Shown here: positions 33,764-42,413 of the stretch, in pieces | Layout of the letters: each line of letters begins with the position of its first letter | Position numbering within the stretch: position 1 is the stretch's first letter | DNA from: Arthrobacter sp. QXT-31 | GTDB lineage: Bacteria; Actinomycetota; Actinomycetes; Actinomycetales; Micrococcaceae | NCBI RefSeq assembly: GCF_001969265.1 | Contig: NZ_CP019304.1 | Coordinates: 558,001 to 622,000 of the forward strand | Direction: 5' to 3' | Length of the DNA: 64,000 nt | Program-made: the position numbers and the translations under genes | Notes under the pieces: model-generated | Databases searched by the model: none | Told to the model about the DNA's origin: nothing | What the model saw: the letters and a program-made list of their open reading frames with translations, nothing else

Positions 33764-34249
33764 TTATTCCCCGGCCCCGACCCATTCCACGGTGCCGTCG
33801 CTGAAGAACTGTTCCTTCCAGATCGGCACCTGGGCCTTGACCCGGTCCACGAGCTCGGAGCACACCGCGAACGCCTGCCCGCGGTGGGCGGCGGATACAG
33901 CGCAGACGAGCGCCGGGTCACCGATTTTCAGCGGGCCCACCCGGTGCGCCACCCAGATCCGCACCGGCGGGGTCCCTCCCGCACCGTCAGGCTCCTCAGT
34001 TCCCGCCGCTTCGGCCTGTTCGGCCACCAGCTTCGCCACAAGGTCGTCCAGCACCTTCGCCGCCGTCGGGTGGGCACTGTAGCTGAGCCGGTCCACCGGC
34101 TTGCCGCCGTCGTGGTTCCGGACCACGCCGCTGAAGCTGACCACCGCGCCGGCGGTATCCGATTCCACGGCGGCGATGGCCTGGTCCACGGAGATGGGTT
34201 CGGTGCTGAGCACCGCGTGTACTACTTCGAACGATGCCTCAGTGGCCAT
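33764..34249 (-). CDS. moaE: Molybdopterin synthase catalytic subunit
   Basis: 161 residues. With MoaD it inserts sulfur into cPMP to make molybdopterin. GAVVSFSGVVRNHDGG, YSAHPTA, RVGPLKIGDPALVCAVSAAHR and the two catalytic lysines in KAQVPIWKEQFF are present. An insert of about 15 residues (AGTEEPDGAGGTPP) is unusual. Its start overlaps the mogA stop by 11 nt. It is the last gene of moeA-moaC-mogA-moaE. Confidence 0.95.
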   Translation of the reverse strand: MATEASFEVVHAVLSTEPISVDQAIAAVESDTAGAVVSFSGVVRNHDGGKPVDRLSYSAHPTAAKVLDDLVAKLVAEQAEAAGTEEPDGAGGTPPVRIWVAHRVGPLKIGDPALVCAVSAAHRGQAFAVCSELVDRVKAQVPIWKEQFFSDGTVEWVGAGE

Positions 34250-34766
34250 GTCCGCCCTCCAACTGGTCGCACAGGTGCCCGATCACCGGGTCCAGGACGG
34301 ACAGGCCGTCCATGACACCCTTGGGTGATCCGGGCAGGTTGATGATGAAAGTCCGGCCCGCCGAACCGGCATGCCCCCTGCTGAGCATCGCGTGAGGCGT
34401 CTTGGCCGTTCCGTATTGCCTGATGCCTTCCATGATGCCGGGAATTTCGCGGTCCAGCAGCGGCAGCGTCATCTCCGGCGTTCGGTCATCCGGGCTCAGG
34501 CCGGTGCCGCCGCTGGTGATGACGACGGCGGGTTCCTGGGTCAGGAGCGCCCGGATGGCCGCCCCCACGGGCTCGCCGTCAGGCACCACCATGACGGGAT
34601 ACGGCACGAAGCCGTGTTCGGTCAGCCAGTCGGTGATGACTGGTCCGGTCTCATCCCGGTAGACGCCGGAGGCCGCGCGCGTTGACGCGATGACGACGCC
34701 GGCTTTGCGCCCGTGCACCTCGCCGTGGACGTGTGCCGCCCTGGCGTTGGGGTTGGGTGTGCTCAC
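34239..34766 (-). CDS. mogA: Molybdopterin adenylyltransferase (MogA/MoaB type)
   Basis: 175 residues from GTG 34766, which overlaps the moaC stop as GTGA; the open frame upstream is an antiframe of moaC. It activates molybdopterin as the adenylate for molybdate insertion by Moe[19 protein letters not shown] is the signature, and [10 protein letters not shown] the second. The first 20 residues are a short hydrophilic extension. Confidence 0.94.
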   Translation of the reverse strand: MSTPNPNARAAHVHGEVHGRKAGVVIASTRAASGVYRDETGPVITDWLTEHGFVPYPVMVVPDGEPVGAAIRALLTQEPAVVITSGGTGLSPDDRTPEMTLPLLDREIPGIMEGIRQYGTAKTPHAMLSRGHAGSAGRTFIINLPGSPKGVMDGLSVLDPVIGHLCDQLEGGHGH

Positions 34767-35257
34767 AGGGCCCAGTCCCCGCTCTTGCCGCCGCTCTTGG
34801 CCAGCACCTTGATGTCGGTGAGGACGGCGTGCTTGTCCACGGCCTTGATCATGTCGTACACACTCAGCGCTGCCACGGAAGCGGCCGTCAGGGCCTCCAT
34901 TTCGACGCCGGTCACGCCCCGGGTTTTGACGGTGGCCAGGATGTCCACGGTCTCGGTCCCGAGCTGAAAGTCGACCGTGACTTTGGAAATCGGCAGCGGG
35001 TGGCACAGCGGGATCAGTTCAGGGGTTTTCTTTGCCGCCATGATCCCTGCAACGCGGGCCACGGCCAGGGCGTCGCCCTTCGGCAGGCCGCCGGTGCCCA
35101 GCAGCGCCAGGACCTCGGCAGTACTGTGGACCGTCGCCGTGGCCGTGGCCTCGCGCGTGGTCTCCGGCTTTTCCGAGACGTCCACCATCTGGGCGGTGCC
35201 GTCGCGGCGCAGGTGCGTCAGGGCGCCGTGGTCATTTTCTGCAGTCACAGCATCCAT
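34763..35257 (-). CDS. moaC: Cyclic pyranopterin monophosphate synthase
   Basis: 164 residues. It converts the MoaA product to c[37 protein letters not shown] (in two adjoining motifs) and [13 protein letters not shown] are the conserved segments. Its ATG lies 13 nt inside the moeA 3' end, so the four moa/moe genes here form a tightly coupled unit. Confidence 0.96.
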   Translation of the reverse strand: MDAVTAENDHGALTHLRRDGTAQMVDVSEKPETTREATATATVHSTAEVLALLGTGGLPKGDALAVARVAGIMAAKKTPELIPLCHPLPISKVTVDFQLGTETVDILATVKTRGVTGVEMEALTAASVAALSVYDMIKAVDKHAVLTDIKVLAKSGGKSGDWAL

Positions 35258-36564
35258 ACTTCCACTTCAGCGCCCTCGTTAAGAACGGCGGTGCCGGCAG
35301 GGACGTGCACAAGTGCGTTGGAGTGGGCCAGCGCCTGCACCAGGTGGGAGCTTTCTCCGCCCTGCAGCCGGACTGTTCCGTCGCCCTGCAGCGACCCGCG
35401 GCGGACCTGATGCTTGCCGGCCGGGGAGGACAGCGGCTGCGCCAGCCGGGCCCGGACCGCGGGCCTGGGCGCGGGTGCACCGAACAGTTCCCCGAGCACC
35501 GGCCGCAGAAACATCTCAAAGGAAACGAGGCAGCTGACGGGGTTGCCCGGAAACGCCAGGAGGGGAACGCCGTCGAACCTTCCCAGCCCTTGCGGGCCGC
35601 CTGGCTGCATGGCCACGTGCCCGAATGTTACGTCCTGGCCGTCCATGGCCTGCCGCACCACCTCGTACGCCCCCTTGCTGACTCCCCCGGTGCTGACAAT
35701 GAGATCCACGGCAGAAGTGTGGCTTCGCAGCAGCGCCCGCAGGGCCTCCGGGCTGTCGGCGGAAATGCCGGCCCTCGTCACGGCCAGTCCCGCCTGCCGC
35801 AGCGCGGATTCCAGGAGGGTGCCGTTGGCATCGTAGATCTTGCCGTCGCCCAGCGGTTCCCCGGGTTCCACCACCTCATCGCCGGTGGTGACCAGCAGGA
35901 CGGACAGCTGCTTGTGAACCAGGACTTCCGGCAACCCCAGCGCGGCCAGCAGGCCCAGCTGCGCCGGACCCAGGCAGGTGCCTGCGGCCAGGGCCTGCTG
36001 GCCGGCTGCGATGTCGCTTCCGACGGCGCGGACAAAGGTCCCGGCGGCCGTGGCCGGCAGTCTCACCTCGGCCTCTTCGCCGGCGGCCGGAAAGACGGAG
36101 GGTAAAGCCTGTTCAATGGGTACGACGGCGTCCGCCCCGGCGGGCAGCATGGCACCGGTCATGATGGGGACAGCGGTGCCCGGCTCCAGCGGCGCAGGAC
36201 TTGCGCCCGCTGGTACCGGAGCCGCGACGCGCAGGCTCGTGCCGCCGTCGGGCACGTCCCCGGAGCGGATGGCAAAGCCATCCATCTGCGAGTTGGGAAA
36301 CGGGGGGAGGCTCAGCGGCGCCGTAATGTCTTCGGCGAGGCCGCGGCCCAGGGCCTGGACCAGCGGCAGCAGCTCGGTCCGCTCCCGCGACAGCAGCGGT
36401 TCGAGGAGCTCCCTGACCGCCTGCCGGTGATCCGCGACGCTGCGGTGCGTGCTGTGGTCACCGGTGCTGTGCCCGTGCTTGCCGGCGCCCGCATCAGGGG
36501 CGGCGGCGAAGGGCTCGGCAGAAGGTACGGCAACGTCGCCGTGTGGCTGCGAATGGCTGTGCAT
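35245..36564 (-). CDS. moeA: Molybdopterin molybdenumtransferase
   Basis: 439 residues. It inserts molybdate into MPT-AMP. The N-terminus (about 1-45) is His-rich ([24 protein letters not shown]), which may bind metal; the rest is standard Moe[18 protein letters not shown], the MPT-binding domain with [11 protein letters not shown] and STGGVSKG, and the C-terminal domain IV. It starts 18 nt after the oxidoreductase gene. Confidence 0.94.
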   Translation of the reverse strand: MHSHSQPHGDVAVPSAEPFAAAPDAGAGKHGHSTGDHSTHRSVADHRQAVRELLEPLLSRERTELLPLVQALGRGLAEDITAPLSLPPFPNSQMDGFAIRSGDVPDGGTSLRVAAPVPAGASPAPLEPGTAVPIMTGAMLPAGADAVVPIEQALPSVFPAAGEEAEVRLPATAAGTFVRAVGSDIAAGQQALAAGTCLGPAQLGLLAALGLPEVLVHKQLSVLLVTTGDEVVEPGEPLGDGKIYDANGTLLESALRQAGLAVTRAGISADSPEALRALLRSHTSAVDLIVSTGGVSKGAYEVVRQAMDGQDVTFGHVAMQPGGPQGLGRFDGVPLLAFPGNPVSCLVSFEMFLRPVLGELFGAPAPRPAVRARLAQPLSSPAGKHQVRRGSLQGDGTVRLQGGESSHLVQALAHSNALVHVPAGTAVLNEGAEVEVWML

Positions 36565-36582
36565 GGTCCGGCCTTAGGTGGG

Positions 36583-38148
36583 CTACGTTTTCACGTCCAC
36601 TCTAATGGTGTGCAGGCCCGTGGCACCGTCCGGAGCCACCGAGCGCCGTTCCTCGATCTGCACAGTGCCTTTCAGGTCCGTCGCCCGCACCTGGACCTCG
36701 TGCTCGCCGGGCTGCAGGTCAAGGCCGAGTTCCCACTGGTACCACGTGTCCACTGAGATGCCCGGGGCGAGCCGGGCCGGCTGCCAGTTCCCCCGGTCCA
36801 CACGCAGCTCCACCTTCCCGACACCGGTGTGCTGTGCCCAGGCCACGCCGCCGAACATCACGTTCCCGGCCGGTACCGAGGCGCCGTTGCGCGGCACATC
36901 GATCCGGGATGACAGTTTGATGGGGCCACGCTCCGACCAGCCCCGGGGCGTCCAGTAGGCAACGTCGTCGGCGAACCTGGTGACCTTGAGTTCGGTGAGC
37001 CACTTTGTCGCGGAAACGTACCCGTACAGCCCGGGGACGATCATGCGCACGGGGAAGCCGTGTTCGAGCGGAAGCGGTTCGCCGTTCATGCCCACGGCGA
37101 GCAGCGCATCACGCCGGTCGGTGAGCACTTCCAGCGGGGTGCTCGCCGTAAACCCGTCCGAGCTCCGCGACAGGACCATGTCCGCCTCCGGTTTGGTGCC
37201 CGCCATCGCCAGCAGCTCCCGCACGGGCCAGCCCAGCCAGCGGGCGTTGCCGATCAGGTCGCCTCCCACCTCGTTGGACACGCAGGCGATGGTCACGTGC
37301 CGCTCGATCAGGGGCTTCGCCACCAGGTCCTCGAAGGTGAGCGCCACGTCGCGTTCCACCAGGCCGGTGACCTTGAGCCTCCACTCGCGGGAATCAAGCA
37401 CGGGAACGGACAGTGCCGTGTCAATGCGGTAGAAGTCGGGATTCGGCGTGACCAGCGGGGCAACTCCTGCCAGTCCGATGTCGGCGCCGGCCGGAATGGG
37501 GGGTGCCGGGGATTGCGGCACGGGCAGCCGCAGGGCCCGGCGGACCTCGTTGACGCCGGCGGCTCCGCCACGCCAGCGGGTAACGACGGCGCCGCCCACC
37601 AGGACGCCGGCGGCGGTGCCTCCCAGCATTTGGAAGAAGCCACGGCGGGCCGGTGCTTCCCCGGTACCGCCGGCTTCCCCGGCACCGCCGGCACCGGCGG
37701 CAGCCAGCCGCCTGACCAGCTTGAGCAGTACGGCGATACCGATGCCGGCTGCCAGGAAGGGAAGGACGACGGCGGTTGCGGTCACCTGGGCGCGGGTCAG
37801 GACCGCGGCCAGGCCCACGATGCCGAAGACCGCAAAGACAGCGACACCCGCGAAGCGCCGGCGCAGTTCAAGGACGCCTGCCGCGGCGGCGATCACAGCG
37901 ATGGTCAGCGCCATGCCGGCCAGCAGGGCGAGCTTGTCCGCCGTTCCGAAGAGGGCAACAGCCCAGTCCTTGACACCCGGCGGGACCGCATCGATGACGG
38001 CGCCGCCAAGGGCTGTCACCGTTGACAGTGAGGGACTGATGAAGCCCGCAACGAGTTCGCTGGCGATGACTCCCGTGCCTGCTGCCACCGCTCCCGCAAC
38101 CGCTGCCCACAGGCGCCAGTGCCCGCCTGGCTCATGGGACCCGTTCAC
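36583..38148 (-). CDS. Membrane-anchored molybdopterin-dependent oxidoreductase, sulfite-oxidase family
   Basis: 521 residues. The N-terminal 190 residues hold about four TM helices and a Gly/Ala linker. Next comes ARRGFFQMLGGTAAGVLVGG, which looks like a twin-arginine-like helix. The catalytic domain (about 240-440) has the Mo-ligand Cys in TIACVSNEVGGDLIGNARW, and the C-terminal domain is the immunoglobulin-like Mo-co dimerisation type. It should work outside the membrane. Substrate unknown. It is the only Mo enzyme in the window and heads the moeA-moaC-mogA-moaE run. The GTG start has TATGCT 6 nt upstream (38155-38160). Confidence 0.88.
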   Translation of the reverse strand: MNGSHEPGGHWRLWAAVAGAVAAGTGVIASELVAGFISPSLSTVTALGGAVIDAVPPGVKDWAVALFGTADKLALLAGMALTIAVIAAAAGVLELRRRFAGVAVFAVFGIVGLAAVLTRAQVTATAVVLPFLAAGIGIAVLLKLVRRLAAAGAGGAGEAGGTGEAPARRGFFQMLGGTAAGVLVGGAVVTRWRGGAAGVNEVRRALRLPVPQSPAPPIPAGADIGLAGVAPLVTPNPDFYRIDTALSVPVLDSREWRLKVTGLVERDVALTFEDLVAKPLIERHVTIACVSNEVGGDLIGNARWLGWPVRELLAMAGTKPEADMVLSRSSDGFTASTPLEVLTDRRDALLAVGMNGEPLPLEHGFPVRMIVPGLYGYVSATKWLTELKVTRFADDVAYWTPRGWSERGPIKLSSRIDVPRNGASVPAGNVMFGGVAWAQHTGVGKVELRVDRGNWQPARLAPGISVDTWYQWELGLDLQPGEHEVQVRATDLKGTVQIEERRSVAPDGATGLHTIRVDVKT

Positions 38149-38300
38149 CCTTCCAGCATAGATTCGCCGGCGTTTTCCGGCACCGGTGTCCTCCCCGCTG
38201 TCCTCCCGCGGTCTGCCGCATTTTGCAGCCCTGCGGCCCCGCGCCAGTCACCAGGCGGGACGGATGTGATCGGCGGCCCGCGGTGGCGTAGCCTGAATTC

Positions 38301-39485
38301 ATGAGTGTTCAGCTTGGCATCCCGCAGTTCCGTGAAGGAGGCGCACCCGTTACCGGTTCGCAGCCCCTCCCGGCTGCCGGTCCGGCCGGGGTTCCCGCCC
38401 GCCCGGCTGACGCGCCTGCCGGCCTCGCGGACCGGTACGGACGCCGGGCCACGGATATGCGGCTTTCGCTCACGGACAAGTGCAACCTGCGCTGCACCTA
38501 CTGCATGCCCGCCGAGGGGCTGGAGTGGCTCGCCAAGCAGGCGGTCATGACGGCCGAGGAAATCGTCCGGATTGTGGGCGTCGGCGTGAACCTGCTGGGC
38601 GTGCGCGAACTGCGCCTGACGGGCGGCGAGCCGCTGGTGCGGGCCGACCTGGTCGACATCATTGGCGCACTGCGGCAGGCACACCCCGAACTCCCGATCT
38701 CCATGACGACGAACGGCGTGGGGCTGGACCGGAAGGCTGCCGCCCTCAAGGCCGCCGGCCTGACGCGCATCAACGTCTCCCTGGATTCGCTGCATGAGGA
38801 GACCTTTGCCAAGCTGACCCGCCGCCCGTTCCTGGACCGGGTGCTCGCCGGGGTGGATGCCGCCTGGGCTGCCGGCCTGGGCCCCGTGAAGCTCAACGCC
38901 GTCCTGATGCGGGGCATCAATGACACGGAATCGCCGTCCCTCCTGGCCTGGGCGCTGGAGCGCGGCTACGAACTACGCTTCATCGAGCAGATGCCGCTGG
39001 ACGCCGACCACGGCTGGACCCGCCGGAACATGATCACCGCGGCCGAGATCCGCGAACTCCTCTCGGAGGAGTTCGTGCTGAGTCCGGACCCGCGTGCCCG
39101 CGACGGGGCACCGGCGGAACGCTTTGAAGTACGACGCCGGACGGCCGGTTCCGCTGGTCCGACCGGTGCCGCTGTGCCGGCCGGTGATTCAAACAGCCCG
39201 GTGCTGGGAACCGTGGGGATCATCGCCTCGGTCACCGAACCGTTCTGCTCCGACTGCCGGCGGACCCGCATCACGGCCGAAGGCAAGATCATGAGCTGTC
39301 TCTTCTCCCGCGAGGAGTTCGACCTGCTCGGCCTGCTGCGGCAGGGCGCCAGCGACCAGCAGCTCGCCGAACGCTGGCAGGATGCCATGTGGCTGAAGCC
39401 CAAGGCCCACGGCATGGACCACGTGGGACTCGACGCTCCGGACTTCGTCCAGCCGGACCGCAGCATGAGCGCCATCGGAGGCTAA
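38301..39485 (+). CDS. moaA: GTP 3',8-cyclase
   Basis: 394 residues, a radical SAM enzyme for the first step of Mo-cofactor synthesis. The first Fe-S cluster uses Cys61, 65 and 68 (KCNLRCTYCMP). The C-terminal cluster uses FCSDCRR and, 13 residues on, MSCLF. An insert rich in Gly/Pro/Ala (about 275-298) lies before the C-terminal cluster. A TAGCCT -10 box (38289-38294) lies 6 nt before the ATG, so the mRNA is probably leaderless. It diverges from the oxidoreductase gene. Confidence 0.96.
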   Translation: MSVQLGIPQFREGGAPVTGSQPLPAAGPAGVPARPADAPAGLADRYGRRATDMRLSLTDKCNLRCTYCMPAEGLEWLAKQAVMTAEEIVRIVGVGVNLLGVRELRLTGGEPLVRADLVDIIGALRQAHPELPISMTTNGVGLDRKAAALKAAGLTRINVSLDSLHEETFAKLTRRPFLDRVLAGVDAAWAAGLGPVKLNAVLMRGINDTESPSLLAWALERGYELRFIEQMPLDADHGWTRRNMITAAEIRELLSEEFVLSPDPRARDGAPAERFEVRRRTAGSAGPTGAAVPAGDSNSPVLGTVGIIASVTEPFCSDCRRTRITAEGKIMSCLFSREEFDLLGLLRQGASDQQLAERWQDAMWLKPKAHGMDHVGLDAPDFVQPDRSMSAIGG

Positions 39486-39488
39486 TCC

Positions 39489-39755
39489 TTGAACGTAAGA
39501 TACTTCGCTGCCGCACGCGCCGCGGCAGGCGTGGATGAAGAGCGCTTCAAACTCCCGGCCGGATCCACGGTGGAGTCCCTGCTGGCCGCAGTACTCGACG
39601 TCGAACGCCCGGAACCTCCGGCCGGTACGCCGTCGCTGGAGAGGATCCTGGCCCGCAGCAGCTTCCTGCTGAACGAGGTGGCCGTCCGTGACCGGGCCAC
39701 CGTGTTGGCCCATGGCGACGTGGTGGACGTTCTGCCGCCTTTCGCCGGCGGCTAG
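39489..39755 (+). CDS. moaD: Molybdopterin synthase sulfur carrier subunit
   Basis: 88 residues, a ubiquitin-like fold ending in the required Gly-Gly (VLPPFAGG). The C-terminal glycine carries the thiocarboxylate used by MoaE. It starts with TTG at 39489, 3 nt after moaA, with GGAGG 7 nt upstream. The pair moaA-moaD completes a set with the divergent genes; only moeB/thiocarboxylate activation is missing from the window. Confidence 0.93.
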   Translation: MNVRYFAAARAAAGVDEERFKLPAGSTVESLLAAVLDVERPEPPAGTPSLERILARSSFLLNEVAVRDRATVLAHGDVVDVLPPFAGG

Positions 39756-39785
39756 CCCCACCGGGTCTCCCACAACCCTCCCTCA

Positions 39786-39946
39786 CGTTTCGTCACCTCA
39801 AACCCAACGCTCTATCACTTTTCGCCGCCTCAAGCCCAACGCACTTTCAGAAAACCCGACAGGACGTGAGGAAGCGTCTGGGAAAACCCGACAGGACGTG
39901 AGGAAGCGTCTGGGAAAACCCGACAGGATCTGAGCGTGCGGTCTGG
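39786..39946. repeat. Two families of tandem repeats after moaD
   Basis: First, two copies of a ~30-nt unit with the core CCTCAAACCCAACGC (39786-39848). Second, two identical 32-nt units and one diverged copy (39850-39881, 39882-39913, 39914-39946) with the core CCCGACAGGACGTGAGG. No ORF with a start signal covers them. Together they fill most of the moaD to 40071 gap of 315 nt. The remaining part holds nothing I can name. Confidence 0.85.
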
Positions 39947-40070
39947 CGTCTAGGCCTCGGAGTGGGTGGTACCGGCAGGTGCCGGGGCCTACCATGGCAC
40001 TACCTCGCCGTTCACCGCGCGGATGGGCCGCGCCGGGAATCAGGCCGAGGCAGGTCAAAGGAGACCGGAA

Positions 40071-40352
40071 ATGTTCGCCCTGCAGATTGAACACGCCGTC
40101 AAGGACTTCGACATGTGGAAGGCGGTCTTTGACCGTGACCCCGCGGACCGGGCAGGCTCCGGCGTCGTGGCTTACCGGATCGGCCGCCCCGTTGAGGACG
40201 AGAAGTACATTGTGGTGGAACTCGACTTCGAGCGCCGCGACCAGGCTGAGGCGTTCCTGGCCAAGCTGCGTTCAAGTGTGTGGGACTCCCCCGACGTCGC
40301 GCCTGCACTTGCGGGTTCCCCGCAGACCCGGGTCATCGAGCTGGTGCGCTGA
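40071..40352 (+). CDS. Small protein of ferredoxin-like (dimeric alpha-beta barrel) type
   Basis: 93 residues, MFALQIEHAVKDFDMWKAVFD... The pattern beta strand, helix (VKDFDMWKAVFDRD), two strands, helix (RDQAEAFLAKL), strand suggests an antibiotic-monooxygenase-like alpha-beta barrel, but no catalytic motif is seen and function is unknown. AAAGGAG lies about 8 nt before ATG 40071, which fixes the start; the upstream open frame crosses repeats. Convergent with the DUF1579-like gene. Confidence 0.75.
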   Translation: MFALQIEHAVKDFDMWKAVFDRDPADRAGSGVVAYRIGRPVEDEKYIVVELDFERRDQAEAFLAKLRSSVWDSPDVAPALAGSPQTRVIELVR

Positions 40353-40377
40353 GCGCACCGCCGGGTGCGGAGCTGGC

Positions 40378-40857
40378 TCAGGCGCGGCGGCAGACGGAGG
40401 TCAGGAATGGCTGGAAATCCTGGGCCTCCCCCAGCCGCAGCTCAGCTGTGTGAATCAGCACGCCCTGGTCAACCCGGAACGTGTGCCGGGCGGCGCCGCG
40501 GTCGCTGTGCCGCTCCACCGTGAGCGTCGAGTCGTGCCAGACACCGCGGGCCGGCGCTGCCGGTGGCCGGCCCATGCTGTCGACGTAATACCAGAGTGTT
40601 TCGTCGTGGTCGGGGTCCACGGTGAAGACCCCATGGCCCTCGAAGTGCGTGCCGTCTGGTTCGGTGTGCCGGTAGGACTGGACGACGGCGAACCCTCCGG
40701 CCGCGCGGGTGAAAGTCACCTCCGCCGCGGCGGTGCGTGCCGGACCCCACGGGGACGCGGCCAGTTCAGTGGTTCCCAGCCATCGCCCGACGAAGATCTC
40801 CAGCGCCTCGTGCGCCGTACTTGGTTGGGGCGCGGAGCCCTGCTGCGGCTGGTCCAC
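40378..40857 (-). CDS. DUF1579-like / lipocalin-type small protein
   Basis: 159 residues from GTG 40857, with GGAGGG 5 nt upstream; an ATG at 40902 lies inside the peptidase gene and lacks such a site. The start HEALEIFVGRWLGTTELAASPWGPA followed by many short beta strands (GGFAVVQSYRHTEPDG, GHGVFTVDPDHDETLWYYVD) resembles DUF1579/THAP4-like beta barrels that hold a hydrophobic ligand. Function unknown. It follows the M16 peptidase by 16 nt. Confidence 0.75.
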   Translation of the reverse strand: MDQPQQGSAPQPSTAHEALEIFVGRWLGTTELAASPWGPARTAAAEVTFTRAAGGFAVVQSYRHTEPDGTHFEGHGVFTVDPDHDETLWYYVDSMGRPPAAPARGVWHDSTLTVERHSDRGAARHTFRVDQGVLIHTAELRLGEAQDFQPFLTSVCRRA

Positions 40858-40873
40858 TGTTCCCTCCGTAGGT

Positions 40874-42217
40874 TCAGAGCCCGAAGGTTTCCGATTCGTC
40901 AAAGGGTCCGACCACCGTCACGGTCCGGGGTGCCGCGGCCAGTTCACTGGCCAGCTCCTGGACCTGTTCCGCGGTCACGGCCTTGATGAGCCGCAGTGTC
41001 TCGTCGATGTCCTGGTATTCGCCGGAGACCAGTTCGGCACGGCCCAGCCGGGACATGCGGGAGCCGGTGTCCTCCAGGGCCAGGACGATGCCGCCGCAGA
41101 GCTGCCCCACCGCCTTGCGGAGCTCGTCGTCGGAAATGCCCCCGGCGGCGAGGTTGTCCAGTTCGGCGCCGAGGAGCTCCAGGACCTGCCGGACCTTCGT
41201 GGGCGTGCAGCCTGCGTACATGCCGAAGTATCCGGCGTCGGCGTAGGACGAGGCAAAGGAGTAGGTGGAGTACACGAGGCCGCGCTTCTCGCGGATCTCC
41301 TGGAACAGCCGTGACGACATCCCGCCACCGAGCACCGCGTTCAGCACGCTCATGACGTAGCGGCGTTCATCCGTGGCCACGATGGTGGGGCAGCCCATGA
41401 TGATGTTGGCCTGCTCCACAGGCCGGGTGACCACGTGCAGCCCCGCGGTCCCGGTGATCTGTGCCCGCTCGGTGGAGCGGCGCTCCACCGGAGCCGCCCC
41501 CGGCTCAAGTGACCAGCCGGCCGAGTGGAGGGCATCCACCACAAGCCGGCAGACGACGTCGTGCTCCAGGCCGCCGGCGGCGGTGATCACCAGCTCGTCC
41601 GGGCGGTAGTAGCGGCGGTAGTGGTCCCAGACGGAGTCGCGTGCGACGGCGCGGATCGCCTCCGGAGTGCCGCCGATGGGGCGGCCGAGCGGATGCGTGC
41701 CGAGCACCGCGGCGACGAAGTGTTCGTGGGCGACGTCCGTGGGGTCGTCGCTGTCCATGGCGATTTCCTCGAGGATGACGTCCCGCTCCTGCTCCATCTC
41801 CGAAGGGTCCAGCACGGCGCCGGTGATCATGTCGGCGATGACGTCGATGGCCATGGGCAGGTCTGTGTCCAGCACGCGCGCGAAGTAGCAGGTGCTTTCC
41901 TTCGCGGTGGCGGCGTTGGATTCGCCACCTACCTCGTCAAAGGCGGAAGCGATCTCCAGGGCGGTCCGCCTCTTGGTCCCTTTGAACAGCAGATGCTCAA
42001 GAAAGTGCGTCGAGCCGTGCTGCCCTGGGGCCTCGTCGCGGGAACCGACTCCCACCCAGAACCCGATGGTGGCTGAACGCTGCCCCGGCATGGCCTCAGT
42101 TAGGACGCGCACCCCGCCGGGGAGCACCGAGCGGCGGACTTCCGAACCGCCGTCGGCTCCGTGGATCAGGGTGTCGCCGGGGTGGTTCTGCTCCAGCGGC
42201 AGGGGTACGACAGTCAT
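40874..42217 (-). CDS. M16-family zinc peptidase
   Basis: 447 residues from ATG 42217. The zinc motif HFLEH (HxxEH, about 77-81) and the downstream Glu in GGESNAATAKEST are present, so it should be active. The second, inactive half has the usual RLFQEIREKRGLVYS motif. M16 peptidases next to pnp are conserved in Actinobacteria (PepR in mycobacteria). GAAAGG lies 5 nt before the start. The open frame to 42493 crosses the pnp terminator and is not coding. Confidence 0.93.
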   Translation of the reverse strand: MTVVPLPLEQNHPGDTLIHGADGGSEVRRSVLPGGVRVLTEAMPGQRSATIGFWVGVGSRDEAPGQHGSTHFLEHLLFKGTKRRTALEIASAFDEVGGESNAATAKESTCYFARVLDTDLPMAIDVIADMITGAVLDPSEMEQERDVILEEIAMDSDDPTDVAHEHFVAAVLGTHPLGRPIGGTPEAIRAVARDSVWDHYRRYYRPDELVITAAGGLEHDVVCRLVVDALHSAGWSLEPGAAPVERRSTERAQITGTAGLHVVTRPVEQANIIMGCPTIVATDERRYVMSVLNAVLGGGMSSRLFQEIREKRGLVYSTYSFASSYADAGYFGMYAGCTPTKVRQVLELLGAELDNLAAGGISDDELRKAVGQLCGGIVLALEDTGSRMSRLGRAELVSGEYQDIDETLRLIKAVTAEQVQELASELAAAPRTVTVVGPFDESETFGL

Positions 42218-42339
42218 CAAGGCCTTTCGGGAAGCGGAGCCAAATCTGCCTGCAATCGTACCAGCGGGCCCCGCCGTCGGCGTGGCTCCGGGGTGGGCTG
42301 TTTTGCCGCCGCAAGCGGGGTTTGGGAGCGGGTTAAAGG

Positions 42340-42374
42340 GGGCGGGGCCGGTGGTACAACCAACGGCCCCGCCC
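42340..42374 (-). terminator. Terminator after pnp
   Basis: Perfect 11-bp stem GGGCGGGGCCG/CGGCCCCGCCC with a 13-nt loop that itself contains GGTTGTACCACC-like pairing. It lies 40 nt after the pnp stop and before the M16 gene. Confidence 0.8.
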
Positions 42375-42413
42375 AAATCGGTTCCGGCAGCATGCAGCTG
42401 CCGAAGTCTGGAA

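Noticed and set aside
39850..39946. Possible CRISPR array after moaD
   Set aside because: The 32-nt units are directly adjacent without spacers, and no cas genes are nearby.
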